A stretch of 64,000 nucleotides of DNA. It comes from Trebonia sp963785645. Its GTDB lineage: Bacteria; Actinomycetota; Actinomycetes; Streptosporangiales; Streptosporangiaceae. Shown piece after piece: positions 25,498-34,355 of this stretch; positions within the stretch are counted from its first letter, which is position 1; every line of letters begins with the position of its first letter. The translations under genes and the position numbers were made by a program. The notes beneath the pieces were generated by a model. The model was not told the origin of the DNA and ran no database searches. It was given only the letters and a program-made list of their open reading frames with translations. Location: positions 372,001 through 436,000 of the forward strand of contig CAWAWG010000012.1 in assembly GCA_963785645.1 (NCBI GenBank), read 5' to 3'.

Positions 25498-27003
25498 CCG
25501 CAGGGCCAAGTCCATGACGATCAGCCCGTAGAGTTCGGTTTCCCGGTCCCGGAACTGTCCGCTGGCCGCGAGCCGGCGGTGGACGGCGGCCAGGCCGTCG
25601 GGATCGACGAAGCCGGCTTCGATCAGCGGGGAGCCGCCTGAGAGCATGCGGGCGATCAGCGGCAGGCCGTGCCGCCGTATGGCCTCGCGCATGACCGGGG
25701 TGAAGTTCTCGCGGAGCCGGGGCTCCAGTAGCGCCTTCGGGCACCCGGCTGCTTCGAGGCGGGCCTGGTGGAGGCGCTTGTGCTGCCGCCAGGGCAGGGG
25801 GAGCCATTCCCCGAACCTGATCAGGTCGGGGTCGGCGAGAGGGTGGGCCGGCCAGATGCCCGCCCGCAGGAAGGCGGGGGCCGCGCACGCCTGGGCGGTG
25901 AGGGTCATCTCGTTGACGACCGCTGCCGGGGCTGTCCCGGTGTCGGTTTCCTCTGCTGCGGCGAGGGTCCGTTTCCCGATCCACGGCATCGGTTCCAGCC
26001 CGGTGCCGAGCGGCGGGTGGGGGAACTCGGCTGTCGTGCGGGCCACCATCTCGTCGCCGCCGACCCCGGTGAACACCGTTGTCACCCCGTGCTCGGCCAG
26101 CAGCTCCAGCAGGGCGCCCTTGGCCTCGTCGTAGGGGTCCTCGTACGGGGTGACGGGCAGCCCGCTTCCCCGCCGTCCGGCGGGCGACAGTGGCAGGTGC
26201 CCGTCAAAGCCGACCTGGACGTTCTTCCCCAGGCCGAGAACGCGGATCAGCTCGGCCCGCCGGGCGGCCTGCTGTGCCCCGGCCTCCCCGGGGATGATCA
26301 TCGCCGATGCCGTCACCTGGCCGGGGTGCAGAGCGGCCAGGGTCGCGGCGACGTTGGCGGAATCCAGTCCGCCGGACAGCTCGACGCACGCGCTGCCCGG
26401 GTCGTATGCGCGGGCGGTTACGGCGGCCTCCAGCAGCCGCCCGTAGGCTGCGGTTACGTCAGCGTCTTCCCGCAGCCCGCGGGCGCGGCCGTGCAGGGCC
26501 GGACCTGGGTAGCCCACCTGGAGGCCGGCATCGGTGAACAGCGCGGCTGACCGCTCCGTCAGCCGCAGGGCGCCGGCGAACAGGGTGTCGCGGCCGTAGC
26601 GGAACCGCATCGTCAGCAGCCGGGCAACTTCACGGTCGGCCAGGTCATCTACGGACACCGCGCCGCGCAGGCAGGCCAGGTCCCACGAGCCGAGCACCGT
26701 GTCCCCGTCGGCGGCGAGGTAAACCGGGGCAACCCCGCGCAGCCCGGCGCGCAGCCGCACCCGACGGGGCCCGAGTTCGACGGCGATGAAGTCGCCGGGC
26801 CAGCTGTCGTCGTGGTCCCGCCCGCCCCGCCCCGGGGAGCGCTCCCGCACGACCACCCTGGTCCCGCCCTCTCCCGAGGCAGACACTGCCTCCACCGCCG
26901 GATGCGCCACCGGCTCGATCACGGACTCGCCGCACCGCCAGACGTCTCCCGACCGGGTCCACCGGCCCCCGGCGTCGGCGAGCGAGATCTTCAGCTTCAT
27001 CAT
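25486..27003 (-). CDS. Asparagine-synthetase-like macrolactam cyclase (albusnodin/lasso type)
   Basis: About 505 aa; ATG 27003 has AAAGG eight bases upstream. The N-terminal domain looks like a glutaminase-type fold without the catalytic Cys2 (VELGPRRVRLRAGLRGVAPV). The synthetase domain has the ATP pyrophosphatase loop VELSGGLDSANVA and downstream FTGVGGDEMVA and ENFTPVMREAIRRHG. Lacking glutaminase chemistry, it should adenylate a side-chain carboxylate and close an amide, as lasso cyclases do. A candidate precursor peptide gene is directly upstream and a GNAT gene adjoins. No separate RiPP-recognition (B1) or protease (B2) gene was seen nearby. Confidence 0.82.
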   Translation of the reverse strand: MMKLKISLADAGGRWTRSGDVWRCGESVIEPVAHPAVEAVSASGEGGTRVVVRERSPGRGGRDHDDSWPGDFIAVELGPRRVRLRAGLRGVAPVYLAADGDTVLGSWDLACLRGAVSVDDLADREVARLLTMRFRYGRDTLFAGALRLTERSAALFTDAGLQVGYPGPALHGRARGLREDADVTAAYGRLLEAAVTARAYDPGSACVELSGGLDSANVAATLAALHPGQVTASAMIIPGEAGAQQAARRAELIRVLGLGKNVQVGFDGHLPLSPAGRRGSGLPVTPYEDPYDEAKGALLELLAEHGVTTVFTGVGGDEMVARTTAEFPHPPLGTGLEPMPWIGKRTLAAAEETDTGTAPAAVVNEMTLTAQACAAPAFLRAGIWPAHPLADPDLIRFGEWLPLPWRQHKRLHQARLEAAGCPKALLEPRLRENFTPVMREAIRRHGLPLIARMLSGGSPLIEAGFVDPDGLAAVHRRLAASGQFRDRETELYGLIVMDLALRSFT

Positions 27004-27091
27004 GACATTCACCTTTCCCTCGCAATCCGGCTGTTCCCTGCGAGCCGCCGCCGGTGGCGCCCGCCGCCGGCGGGCGCCCCCGGGTCCCGGG

Positions 27092-27241
27092 TCAGACCTC
27101 GATCTCGTCGCTGGTGTTGTATCCGTCGGAGTCGCCGGCCTTCTTCTTGGTGTCGTACCGGTCGGCGCTTACCGGGACGTGCAGCCCGGCATCTCCGGTG
27201 AACAGCGCCTCTTCGGGGTGGGCTAGCGTCGCCGCGCTCAT
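27092..27241 (-). CDS. Candidate RiPP precursor peptide (49 aa)
   Basis: Starts ATG 27239-27241 behind CAGGAGGC. The leader MSAATLAHPEEALFTGDAGL continues HVPVSADRYDTKKK and ends with the acidic segment AGDSDGYNTSDEIEV. Size, position immediately upstream of the cyclase on the same strand, and a Thr-Lys near the leader/core junction fit a lasso-type precursor. If cleavage follows the first TK, the core starts KKAGDSD and Asp7 could close a seven-residue ring. Exact core boundaries are uncertain. The encoded lysines are possible acetylation sites for the GNAT. Confidence 0.65.
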   Translation of the reverse strand: MSAATLAHPEEALFTGDAGLHVPVSADRYDTKKKAGDSDGYNTSDEIEV

Positions 27242-27326
27242 GACAGCCTCCTGCCAGTGGTGCGTTTCAGTGCTCCCGTCCGGCTGGCCTACCCCGAACG
27301 GGAAGGCAAGCCGATGACACGCTGTC

Positions 27327-27395
27327 AGTGTCATATAACACTTACACTATGTCAATGCCTTGCTGCTGGAAGCGCCGTCAGCGTGCTAGTACGCT
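27327..27395. promoter_or_regulatory. Two GntR operators, consensus CAGYGT-N6-ACRCTTACA
   Basis: Between the divergent precursor and GntR genes are two inverted repeats of identical design: AGTGT-CATATA-ACACT at 27327-27342 and AGCGT-GCTAGT-ACGCT at 27380-27395, both preceded by C and followed by TACA. They are 53 bp apart, about five helical turns. The dyad size suits a GntR dimer, so the adjacent regulator probably represses both promoters. Confidence 0.75.
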
Positions 27396-27422
27396 TACAT
27401 CAGGCGTCACGGGAGGTCACAT

Positions 27423-28165
27423 ATGGCACCGGCAGTGCAGCGGCAGGAGCCGCCGTACCTGCAGATCGTGCAGCACTTCAGGCGGCAGATCAGCTCAGGC
27501 GAGCTTCAGGACGGCGACATGATCCCGTCCGTCAGGCAGCTCGCCCGCGACTGGGACGTCGCGGCGCCCACGGCGGCCAAGGCCGTGGCGGCGCTGCGCT
27601 CGGAAGGGCTCGTCGAGGGCAGGCCGGGCATCGGGACGGTCGTCGTCGCCGGCTCGACGACGCTCCACCCCGGCGGGGACCGGCTTCGCTCGGTGCGGTC
27701 AACGGGCCGGATCTACCCGCCCGGCGAGCACGCCGTCATCAGGTCCGCGGAACTGGTCACCGCGCCGCCGCACGTCGCCGACGCGCTCGGGCTCCGCCCG
27801 GCTCGCCGGTGATCCGCCGCCACCGGGTCACCTACCGCGGCCAGGCGCCGATCTCGGCGTCGGTCACCTGGCTGGACGGTGCCCTCGCCCAGGCAGCGCC
27901 GCGGCTGCTGGCAGCCGAGCGGATCATCGAGGGAACCGCCGGGTACATCCGGGAGGCGACCGGGCGCGAGGCCGTCCGCGGTACCGACCAGGACTCCGCC
28001 CGCGCCGCCACGCCGCAGGACGCCGAAGACCTCGGCGTCCCCGCCGGGTCACCGGTCGCGTGCGGGCGGAACTGGTGGTACGACGCAGGCGGCAACGTGA
28101 TCGAGTACGGCGAGCGGGCCTCAGTACCCGGACGCTGGGCAACCCACGACTACTCACTCACCTGA
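27423..28165 (+). CDS. GntR/HutC-family regulator with UTRA domain (frame interrupted)
   Basis: Start ATG 27423 behind GGGAGGT. Winged helix: PPYLQIVQHFRRQISSGELQ, MIPSVRQLARDWDVAAPTAA, KAVAALRSEGLVEGRPGIGT. After LGLRP a one-base loss near 27803 shifts the frame. The restored frame reads GSPVIRRHRVTYRGQAPISA and VTWLDGALAQAAPRLLAAER, an effector-binding UTRA domain ending at 28165. It probably senses a small ligand and controls the divergent peptide locus and the purC gene just downstream, using the paired operators upstream of its own start. Confidence 0.8.
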
Positions 28166-28180
28166 CCTGGGGGCAACCGC

Positions 28181-29017
28181 ATGGAACTGCTCTACTCCGG
28201 CAAGATCCGCGACGTTTACGCAGACGGGGACGATCTCCTGCTCGTGGCGTCGGACAGGGTCAGCGTCTACGACGTCGTCCTGCCCACCCCGGTCCCGGAC
28301 AAGGGAAAGATCCTGACCCAGCTGTCCCTGTGGTGGTTCGGGCAGCTCTCAGACATCGTGCCCAATCACGTGATCTCCGCGACCGACGTGCCCGCCGAGT
28401 GGGCCGGGCGCGCGATCCGCTGCCGCCGCCTGAACATGCTGCCCGTGGAGTGCATCGCCCGCGGCTACCTCGCCGGCCTGGGCCTGGACTCCTACAAGGC
28501 CGCCGGCGCGATCTCCGGCGTCCCGCTCCCCCCTGGCCTCGCGGAGGGCTCGCGGCTGCCCGAGCCTGTCTTCACGCCCTCCACCAAGGCCACCTCCGGC
28601 CACGACGAGTTCATCGGCTTCAGCGACGTCGAAGCCGAAGTCGGCGCCGGCACCGCCAGCGAACTGCGCAGGCTGACCCTGGAGGTCTACCGGCGCGGAG
28701 CCGGCATCGCTGCCGAACGCGGCATCATCATCGCCGACACCAAGCTCGAATTCGGGCTAGCCCCGGACGGCAGCATCGTCCTGGCCGACGAGGTACTCAC
28801 CCCGGACTCCTCCCGTTTCTGGTCCGCTTCCGAGTGGCAGCCCGGCGGCCCGCAGCGCTATCTCGACAAGCAGTTCGTCCGCGACTGGTCCTCCACCGTC
28901 TCCGGATGGAACCGGAAGCCGCCAGGACCCGAGATCCCCCAAGACATCGTCGCAGCCACCCGCGCCCGCTACACCGAGGTCTACCAGCGCATCACCGGCA
29001 CCGACTGGCAAGGATGA
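28181..29017 (+). CDS. purC: Phosphoribosylaminoimidazole-succinocarboxamide (SAICAR) synthase, extra copy
   Basis: Intact 278 aa. ELLYSGKIRDVYADGDDLLL, the nucleotide-binding SDRVSVYDVVLPT, SLWWFGQLSDIVPNHV, RGYLAGLGLDSYK and DTKLEFGLAPDGSIVLADEV are all SAICAR synthase signatures. It joins aspartate to CAIR in purine synthesis using ATP. It lies 15 bp after the GntR-UTRA gene in an accessory island without other pur genes, so it is either a second copy or recruited to join an amino acid to a carboxylate in another pathway. Confidence 0.92.
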   Translation: MELLYSGKIRDVYADGDDLLLVASDRVSVYDVVLPTPVPDKGKILTQLSLWWFGQLSDIVPNHVISATDVPAEWAGRAIRCRRLNMLPVECIARGYLAGLGLDSYKAAGAISGVPLPPGLAEGSRLPEPVFTPSTKATSGHDEFIGFSDVEAEVGAGTASELRRLTLEVYRRGAGIAAERGIIIADTKLEFGLAPDGSIVLADEVLTPDSSRFWSASEWQPGGPQRYLDKQFVRDWSSTVSGWNRKPPGPEIPQDIVAATRARYTEVYQRITGTDWQG

Positions 29018-29022
29018 CGCAC

Positions 29023-29283
29023 ATGGCCCAAACCTACGATCCCGGCAAGCTAGTCGCCGCCGTCACCCGGATACTCAGCGAAGCAGGCGTCGAGCCCGAC
29101 ATGGGCCAAGACGGCTACGGCTACGTGACCGCGTTCGCCGGAGCCGGCATGCTGCTGCGCGGCCTCGGCGTATGCCCCGCCATGGACCCAGCGGACGCCT
29201 ACCGGCAGACACTCACCAGCGGCTCGTGGGAAGACACCGACAACCGCCGCGCCGAACAATTCGGCCCGCCGCCCGGAGAGTAA
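29023..29283 (+). CDS. Small hypothetical protein downstream of purC
   Basis: 86 aa from ATG 29023 (AAGG nine bases upstream); an ATG at 29014 overlapping the purC stop is an alternative. Sequence: MAQTYDPGKLVAAVTRILSE, then VTAFAGAGMLLRGLGVCPAM and PADAYRQTLTSGSWEDTDNR. Mostly helical, with no known domain recognised. Probably co-transcribed with purC. Confidence 0.65.
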   Translation: MAQTYDPGKLVAAVTRILSEAGVEPDMGQDGYGYVTAFAGAGMLLRGLGVCPAMDPADAYRQTLTSGSWEDTDNRRAEQFGPPPGE

Positions 29284-29337
29284 CCAAACAGTTATACGGG
29301 GTACTCCGGGCGGCTTGCAATAGGCGCCCGGAGCCCG

Positions 29338-29651
29338 TTAGCCGGCCGCCATGCCTGCGACCCCGGAGGCCGTCCAGCACGGAATGCAGACATGCAAGTC
29401 GACCGTGCCGACCGCTGCTGAGGCGGCGGGCGGCTGACGACGCCCTCCATGTCGCAGACATCCTCGCCGGGATGCGCTTTGGTGCACGGGCACCAGCAGG
29501 GTCTGTGCCCGTCGGAGGGGAACGGGTCCAGAGGGACCGACACCTCGTCCGCGAGCATCCCGCCCAGCGGTGCCGCCTCTTTGACGTAAATGGACTGCCA
29601 GGCCGCCAGTGCCGCTGCCCACGCTGCCTCGGCCGGTCGCGGGTCTGTCAT
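29338..29651 (-). CDS. Cys-rich small protein, paralogue of 42775-43081 (frame interrupted)
   Basis: Start ATG 29649-29651 behind AGGAGGGACT. AAWAAALAAWQSIYVKEAAP is followed by HRPCWCPCTKAHPGEDVCDM and VVSRP. A one-base change near 29430 restores SAAVGTVDLHVCIPCW and a stop at 29338. The paired CxC and CxxC sites suggest a metal-binding fold. A close paralogue follows the flavoprotein at 43 kb. It lies 33 bp downstream of the methyltransferase, likely in one transcript. Function unknown. Confidence 0.65.
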
Positions 29652-29683
29652 AGTCCCTCCTGGGCTCCGTCGTCCGGGTGCGC

Positions 29684-30847
29684 TCAGCCGGCGGCGGGGA
29701 TCTCTGCGTGCCATTGCCCTTTGTCGAGCCGGATGCCGCCGTCTGGGCTGATCGTGACGGCGGCCCCGTAGGCGGGCAGGCCGCCGTCGGTCAGCCAGGC
29801 GTGACGGATCTCGTCGACTGCGTCCCACAGCCGCCGGGGCCCGCCTTGCCGCACGGCGGGCAGCTCGTCGCCGGCGGCGGACGCGCGGGCCCACGACCCG
29901 TCCGGGTGGGCCAGCCACGCGGTGCGCGTCCCGTCCGAGGCGGTCTCGAAGTGGTACTCGATGCCGGGGACCGTGACGCCGAGCATGGAGTACAGCTCCC
30001 ACGCCCAGGGGATGTTCACCACCGGGTACCGGCCCGTGGTGAGGTCGCCGCCGTCGCCGTCGAGCGCGCCGGGGATCGCGTGCAGCATCCGGGGCGCGTA
30101 GTCAGGGCCGGTGCGCGCCCGCATGAACCCGGCCCGGTAGAACTCCGTCTGGCCTTTGGCCCCGCCGTCGCGGGTGCGGTTGGCGGTGACGAGCAGCCCG
30201 GTCCCTGCCAGGGTTGTCACGAGTCGCCCGCCGGGCCGCAGCGCGGCCAGCCAGCTCGCCGGGACCGGGACGACGGAGGTCATCGACACGATCCGGTCGT
30301 AGGTACCGGGCAGCGGCCCGGTTGCGTCGGCGACGGTGACGAACGGGTGCATGCCCAGCGCGGCCAGGCGATCCCCGGCGGCCTTGACGAGGTAGGGGTC
30401 GATATCGACGCTCGTCACGTGCTCGCTGCCGAGCCGCCGCGCAAGGAGCGCCGTACCGTAGCCGGAACCGGTGCCGATGTCGAGCACGTCCATCCCGTCG
30501 CCGATCATGGCGTGCCGGTACGTGGTGACGACGAGGCCCGGCGCGGTGCTCGACGAAGTGGCGCGTCCCGTGGGCCGGTCCTCCTGCGCGGCGTGGTCGG
30601 CGTGCAGCGGTCCGGCCTGGGTGACGAGGGATGTGTCCCGGTAGACGCCGCCGAGCCAGTCTCCGGCGGGCATGGTCGGGCCGTCGCGGAGCTGCCAGCC
30701 GCCGTCGCCGTCGGCCGCCCACCAGCGGGGCACGAATTCGTGCCGGGGCACGGCGGCGACTACGGGCCGCCACCGTGAGCCGGGTTCCGTCACCTTCCCG
30801 GACAGCCATGCGGCGTGCTGTTCCCAGCCCCAGTTTTCCCAGTTCAA
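29684..30847 (-). CDS. Isoaspartyl-type O-methyltransferase (RiPP-associated PIMT-like family)
   Basis: 387 aa, TTG start at 30847 with GAGGAAG upstream. The Rossmann SAM site is VLDIGTGSGYGTALLARRLG, preceded by PRHEFVPRWW and followed by SVDIDPYLVKAAGDRLAALG, with RIVSMTSVVPVPASWLAALR as post-motifs. The ~150-residue C-terminal extension after the PIMT core is typical of methyltransferases in ATP-grasp peptide or imiditide/graspetide clusters. There they methylate Asp carboxylates and so form aspartimide or isoAsp. No ATP-grasp gene is seen here; an acidic precursor such as 27092-27241 is a possible substrate. Confidence 0.78.
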   Translation of the reverse strand: MNWENWGWEQHAAWLSGKVTEPGSRWRPVVAAVPRHEFVPRWWAADGDGGWQLRDGPTMPAGDWLGGVYRDTSLVTQAGPLHADHAAQEDRPTGRATSSSTAPGLVVTTYRHAMIGDGMDVLDIGTGSGYGTALLARRLGSEHVTSVDIDPYLVKAAGDRLAALGMHPFVTVADATGPLPGTYDRIVSMTSVVPVPASWLAALRPGGRLVTTLAGTGLLVTANRTRDGGAKGQTEFYRAGFMRARTGPDYAPRMLHAIPGALDGDGGDLTTGRYPVVNIPWAWELYSMLGVTVPGIEYHFETASDGTRTAWLAHPDGSWARASAAGDELPAVRQGGPRRLWDAVDEIRHAWLTDGGLPAYGAAVTISPDGGIRLDKGQWHAEIPAAG

Positions 30848-31125
30848 TCCGTCTTCCTCACGGTCACCTGGGCGGGCACTCCGAGGGTGCTTCCGAGGTC
30901 AGGCGCGCAGTACGCGCGGGTGGGCTTGTCCACGGTCTGCCCGCCGTATTCTCCAAGCCCGTCCTTGGGCATGTGCGGTGAGGATAACCCGGGTCGCCAC
31001 GGAGCGGAAGATAGCCGTTACAGGAAGCAGCGGCTTCGAAGCGGTGTTTACCGCTATCCTTCGTGCTCGCCGGCATGTCGCCCCGGTCAGGCGGCGCGGC
31101 GCCGGCCTGACCGAGAGGATGAACC

Positions 31126-32521
31126 GTGATCTCGCTGAGTCTTTCCGAGATCGCCGGGATCACCGGCGGCACCCTGCACGACGTTCCCGATCCGGCCGTC
31201 CGGCTGACCGGGCCGGCGGTCTGCGACTCGCGCGAGGCGGGGCCGGGCGGGCTGTTCGCTGCGATCGTCGGGGAGCACGCGGACGGGCACGACTTCGCGG
31301 ATGCCGCCGTGGCGGCCGGGGCGGTCTGCGTCCTGGCCTCCAGGCCGGTGGGCGTCCCGGCTGTCCTGGTCGGCGACGTGACGGCGGCGCTCGGCATGCT
31401 CGCCCGGGAGACGCGCCGGGCGAACCGGGGCGACTGTGATCGGCCTGACGGGGAGCGCGGGCAAGACCTCCACCAAGGACCTGCTGGCTCAGGTGCTTGA
31501 ACGGCACGGCCCGACGGTGGCGACCGCCCGGTCGCTCAACACCGAGATAGGGCTCCCGCTGACCATGCTGCGGGCCGATGAACAGACGCGGTACCTGGTG
31601 CTGGAGATGGGTGCCCGGCATATCGGCGACATCAGGTACCTGACGGGCCTGGTTCCCCCTGCCGTTGGCCTGGTGATCAACGTCGGGACCGCCCACGTCG
31701 GGGAGTTTGGGAGCCGGGCGGCGATCGCGGAGGCCAAGGGCGAGCTGGTGGAGGCCCTGCCCGGTGCCGGTGCCGGCGGCCTGGCGGTCCTGAACGCCGA
31801 CGACGAGCTGGTGGCCGCGATGGCGGCCCGCACCGCGGCGCGGGTGCTGCTGTACGGGCGGGCAGGCCATGCGGACGTCCGAGCGGAGAATGTCGAGCTG
31901 GCTGGCGGCCGGGCGCGTTTCCGCTTGTCTGCCGGGGGCGTGTCGGAGCCGGTGGCGCTTCGTTTCCTCGGCGAGCACCAGGTTTCCAACGCGCTCGGGG
32001 CCGCCGCCGTCGCGTACGGGCTGGGCATGCCGGTCCCGGACATCGCCGCCGCGCTGTCGGCCGCCCGCCCGCTGGCATCGGGCCGCCTGGAGGTCACCGA
32101 GCGTCCGGACGGCATCACGGTCGTCAACGACGCCTTCAACGCCAATCCCGACTCCGTCGCGGCGGCACTGCGGACGCTGGCCGCGATGGCAGGCGGACGC
32201 CGCACCGTTGCGGTCCTGGGGGAGATGGCCGAGCTGGGCGGTATCACCCGGCAGGCCCACGAGCAGGCAGGGCAGCTCGCCGCCGACCTCGGCATCGACA
32301 TCCTGGTGGCGGTCGGCGGAGCCGATGCGGCTGCGGTCGCCGGCGCGGCTTGCCGCGGCGGGCGGCTGCGCGCCGTTGCCGTCCCGGACGCGGACGCGGC
32401 CCTGTCGGCGCTCGGTGACCTGCTCCGGCCCGGCGACGTGGTACTCGCGAAAGCGAGTCACGCGATGCACCTGGAGGAACTGGCGGCGGCACTGGCCGCT
32501 GCGGGCGGTCCTACAGCCTGA
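31126..32521 (+). CDS. murF: UDP-N-acetylmuramoyl-tripeptide--D-Ala-D-Ala ligase family protein, accessory MurF (frame interrupted)
   Basis: Start GTG 31126 after GAGGATGAACC. The MurF N-terminal domain (LSEIAGITGGTLHD, VCDSREAGPGGLFAAIVGEH) is followed, after a base loss near 31425, by the ATPase domain GLTGSAGKTSTKDLL, TARSLNTEIGLPLTML and the MurF signature VVNDAFNANPDSVAAALRTL, then VLGEMAELGG. It adds the terminal dipeptide to peptidoglycan precursors or an analogous substrate. The gene stands outside any division/cell-wall cluster and faces a MurC homologue. Confidence 0.85.
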
Positions 32522-32587
32522 CGCCACGCGCGCAACAGCCCGGACCGCGGATCCTGGCGGGCCGGGCTGGTGCGCGATCTGCTGGGG

Positions 32588-34027
32588 CTAGCGGTAGGCG
32601 AGATACAAGGCGGCCAGCCCGGCGCAGATCCGCTCGGCCAGCAGGTCGAGGTCGTCGCCGGTGCCCATGACCAGCACGACGTCACCGGGGCAGGCTGCCT
32701 CGGCGACGTAGTGCACCGCGGCGTAGGGGCTGCTGGCGAGTTCCCCGGTCCCGGCGTCGGCGATGAGCTGGGCGCTCACGCCCGGAACCGGCTCCCCGAC
32801 GCTGGCGTGTATCTCCAGCAGTACCGTCAGGTCGGCTGCTTTGAGTGCGGCGGCCATCCCCGGTGCCTGGGCGATGGTGCGGGTGTAGCCGCATGGCTGG
32901 AACACGGCGATCACCTGGCCCGTGTCCCCTGCGAGCGTCCGTGCGGCCTCCAGGTCCGCGCTGATCGCGGTCGGGTGGTGCGCGAAGCTGTCGAGGACCA
33001 GCACGCCGCCGGGCGTGCCGCCGTGCAGGGTGAGTCGGCCGCGGATTCCCCGGTAGCTGCCAAGGGCGAGCGCGGCGGCGTCGGCGGTCACGCCGGCGTG
33101 CACGGCGACGGCTAGTGCGGCGACGGCGTTGTGCGCCATGTGCCGCCCCGGCACCGGAAGGTTCACCGTCACCTGCTGGCCGGCCGGGGTAGTGACGGCC
33201 GTCCGGCTGGACATGCCGCTGGCCGTGATCTCGGTGATGTGCCAGTCGGCCCCGGGGACCGTGCCGTAGGTGATGATCGTCAGGTCCGGGCGGCTGGTGC
33301 GCAGCCGGCCAGCCACCTCGGCGGCGCCGGTGTCGTCGGCGCTGATCACCAGGGTTCCGCCGGGGACGATGCCGCCGGCGAACCGGGCGTAGGCGTCCAG
33401 GTGAGCATCCAGCCCGGCGTAGTTTTCCGGGTGGTCGTGCTCGACGTTGAGAATCAGGGCCAGGGCCGGGTGCAGCCACAGGAAGCTCAGGTCGGACTCG
33501 TCTGCCTCGGCGATGAACAGGGGGCCGTCGCCGTGGCGGGCGTTCGCGCCGGTCTCGACGAGCGTCGCCCCGATGGCGTACGACGGGTTGGCGTCCAGCC
33601 GGGTGAAGATCGTGGCGAGCATCGCCGTCGTGCTCGACTTGCCGTGCGTGCCGGTGACGGCCACGCCGGTGTGCTCGTCCATCAGTGCTGCGAGGACCTG
33701 CGCGCGGTGGACGACCCGGATGCCCGCCGCGCGGGCCGCGGCCACCTCGGGGTTGTCGTCGCCGATGGCGGTGGAGACCACTACGCAGCTCGCGTCCGCC
33801 GGCGGCGGGGCGTCATGCCCTGGCCGTACCGCGCACCCGGCGGCAGCCAGCTTTTCCAGCCGCGCCTTGTCGATATCGCTGCCGGTGACCCGCGCGCCGC
33901 GGGTCACCAGGACCCGTGCCAGCCCTGATGTGCCTACTCCGCCGATGCCGATGAAATGCGGGCTGGAAAGGTCCGGTGGCAGGACTGTGATGCCCGTCGG
34001 CAGCGTGATGGTCCTTGATTCGGTCAC
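32588..34027 (-). CDS. murC: UDP-N-acetylmuramate--L-alanine ligase family protein, accessory MurC
   Basis: Intact 479 aa from GTG 34027. MurC signatures: FIGIGGVGTSGLARVLVTRG (UDP-sugar-binding Rossmann motif), AVTGTHGKSSTTAML (P-loop), FIAEADESDLSFL, LNVEHDHPENY, then GVLVLDSFAHHPTAISADLE and VIAVFQPCGYTRTI. It ligates an amino acid to a UDP-sugar acid. It is convergent with the accessory MurF gene with only 66 bp between. A self-resistance, wall-modification or specialised-metabolite role is possible. Confidence 0.9.
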   Translation of the reverse strand: MTESRTITLPTGITVLPPDLSSPHFIGIGGVGTSGLARVLVTRGARVTGSDIDKARLEKLAAAGCAVRPGHDAPPPADASCVVVSTAIGDDNPEVAAARAAGIRVVHRAQVLAALMDEHTGVAVTGTHGKSSTTAMLATIFTRLDANPSYAIGATLVETGANARHGDGPLFIAEADESDLSFLWLHPALALILNVEHDHPENYAGLDAHLDAYARFAGGIVPGGTLVISADDTGAAEVAGRLRTSRPDLTIITYGTVPGADWHITEITASGMSSRTAVTTPAGQQVTVNLPVPGRHMAHNAVAALAVAVHAGVTADAAALALGSYRGIRGRLTLHGGTPGGVLVLDSFAHHPTAISADLEAARTLAGDTGQVIAVFQPCGYTRTIAQAPGMAAALKAADLTVLLEIHASVGEPVPGVSAQLIADAGTGELASSPYAAVHYVAEAACPGDVVLVMGTGDDLDLLAERICAGLAALYLAYR

Positions 34028-34355
34028 GTTCGCACCATCTTCCGTTTCTCGGCTAGCCGCGGGGCGTCCGGTCTGATTTCCAGGCCGTGCTGTCCGCTGA
34101 CCGGCCCTCCGTATCGGTCAATGGGGACGCTACGTAATGCAATTGTTTCATCACAATGGCTATTCGCTGCTGGCCGCCGGCGAAGGTGCAAAAACGCTAA
34201 TGAGAGGACATGTCCGCGCGGATGAGAGTCGGCAACGCAACTCCGATCCCATTGATCCCGCTGGTCATGGCATTTCGCCTGAAGGAATGACAAGACCTCG
34301 CACGCGCTACTGTGGACTTGTCTACGGTTCACAGTTCAGGCGGCGAGGTCTTTTC

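Noticed and set aside
25486..27003. Housekeeping asparagine synthetase B
   Set aside because: It lacks the N-terminal catalytic Cys of the glutaminase domain, is shorter, and has a precursor-like gene and GNAT neighbour.
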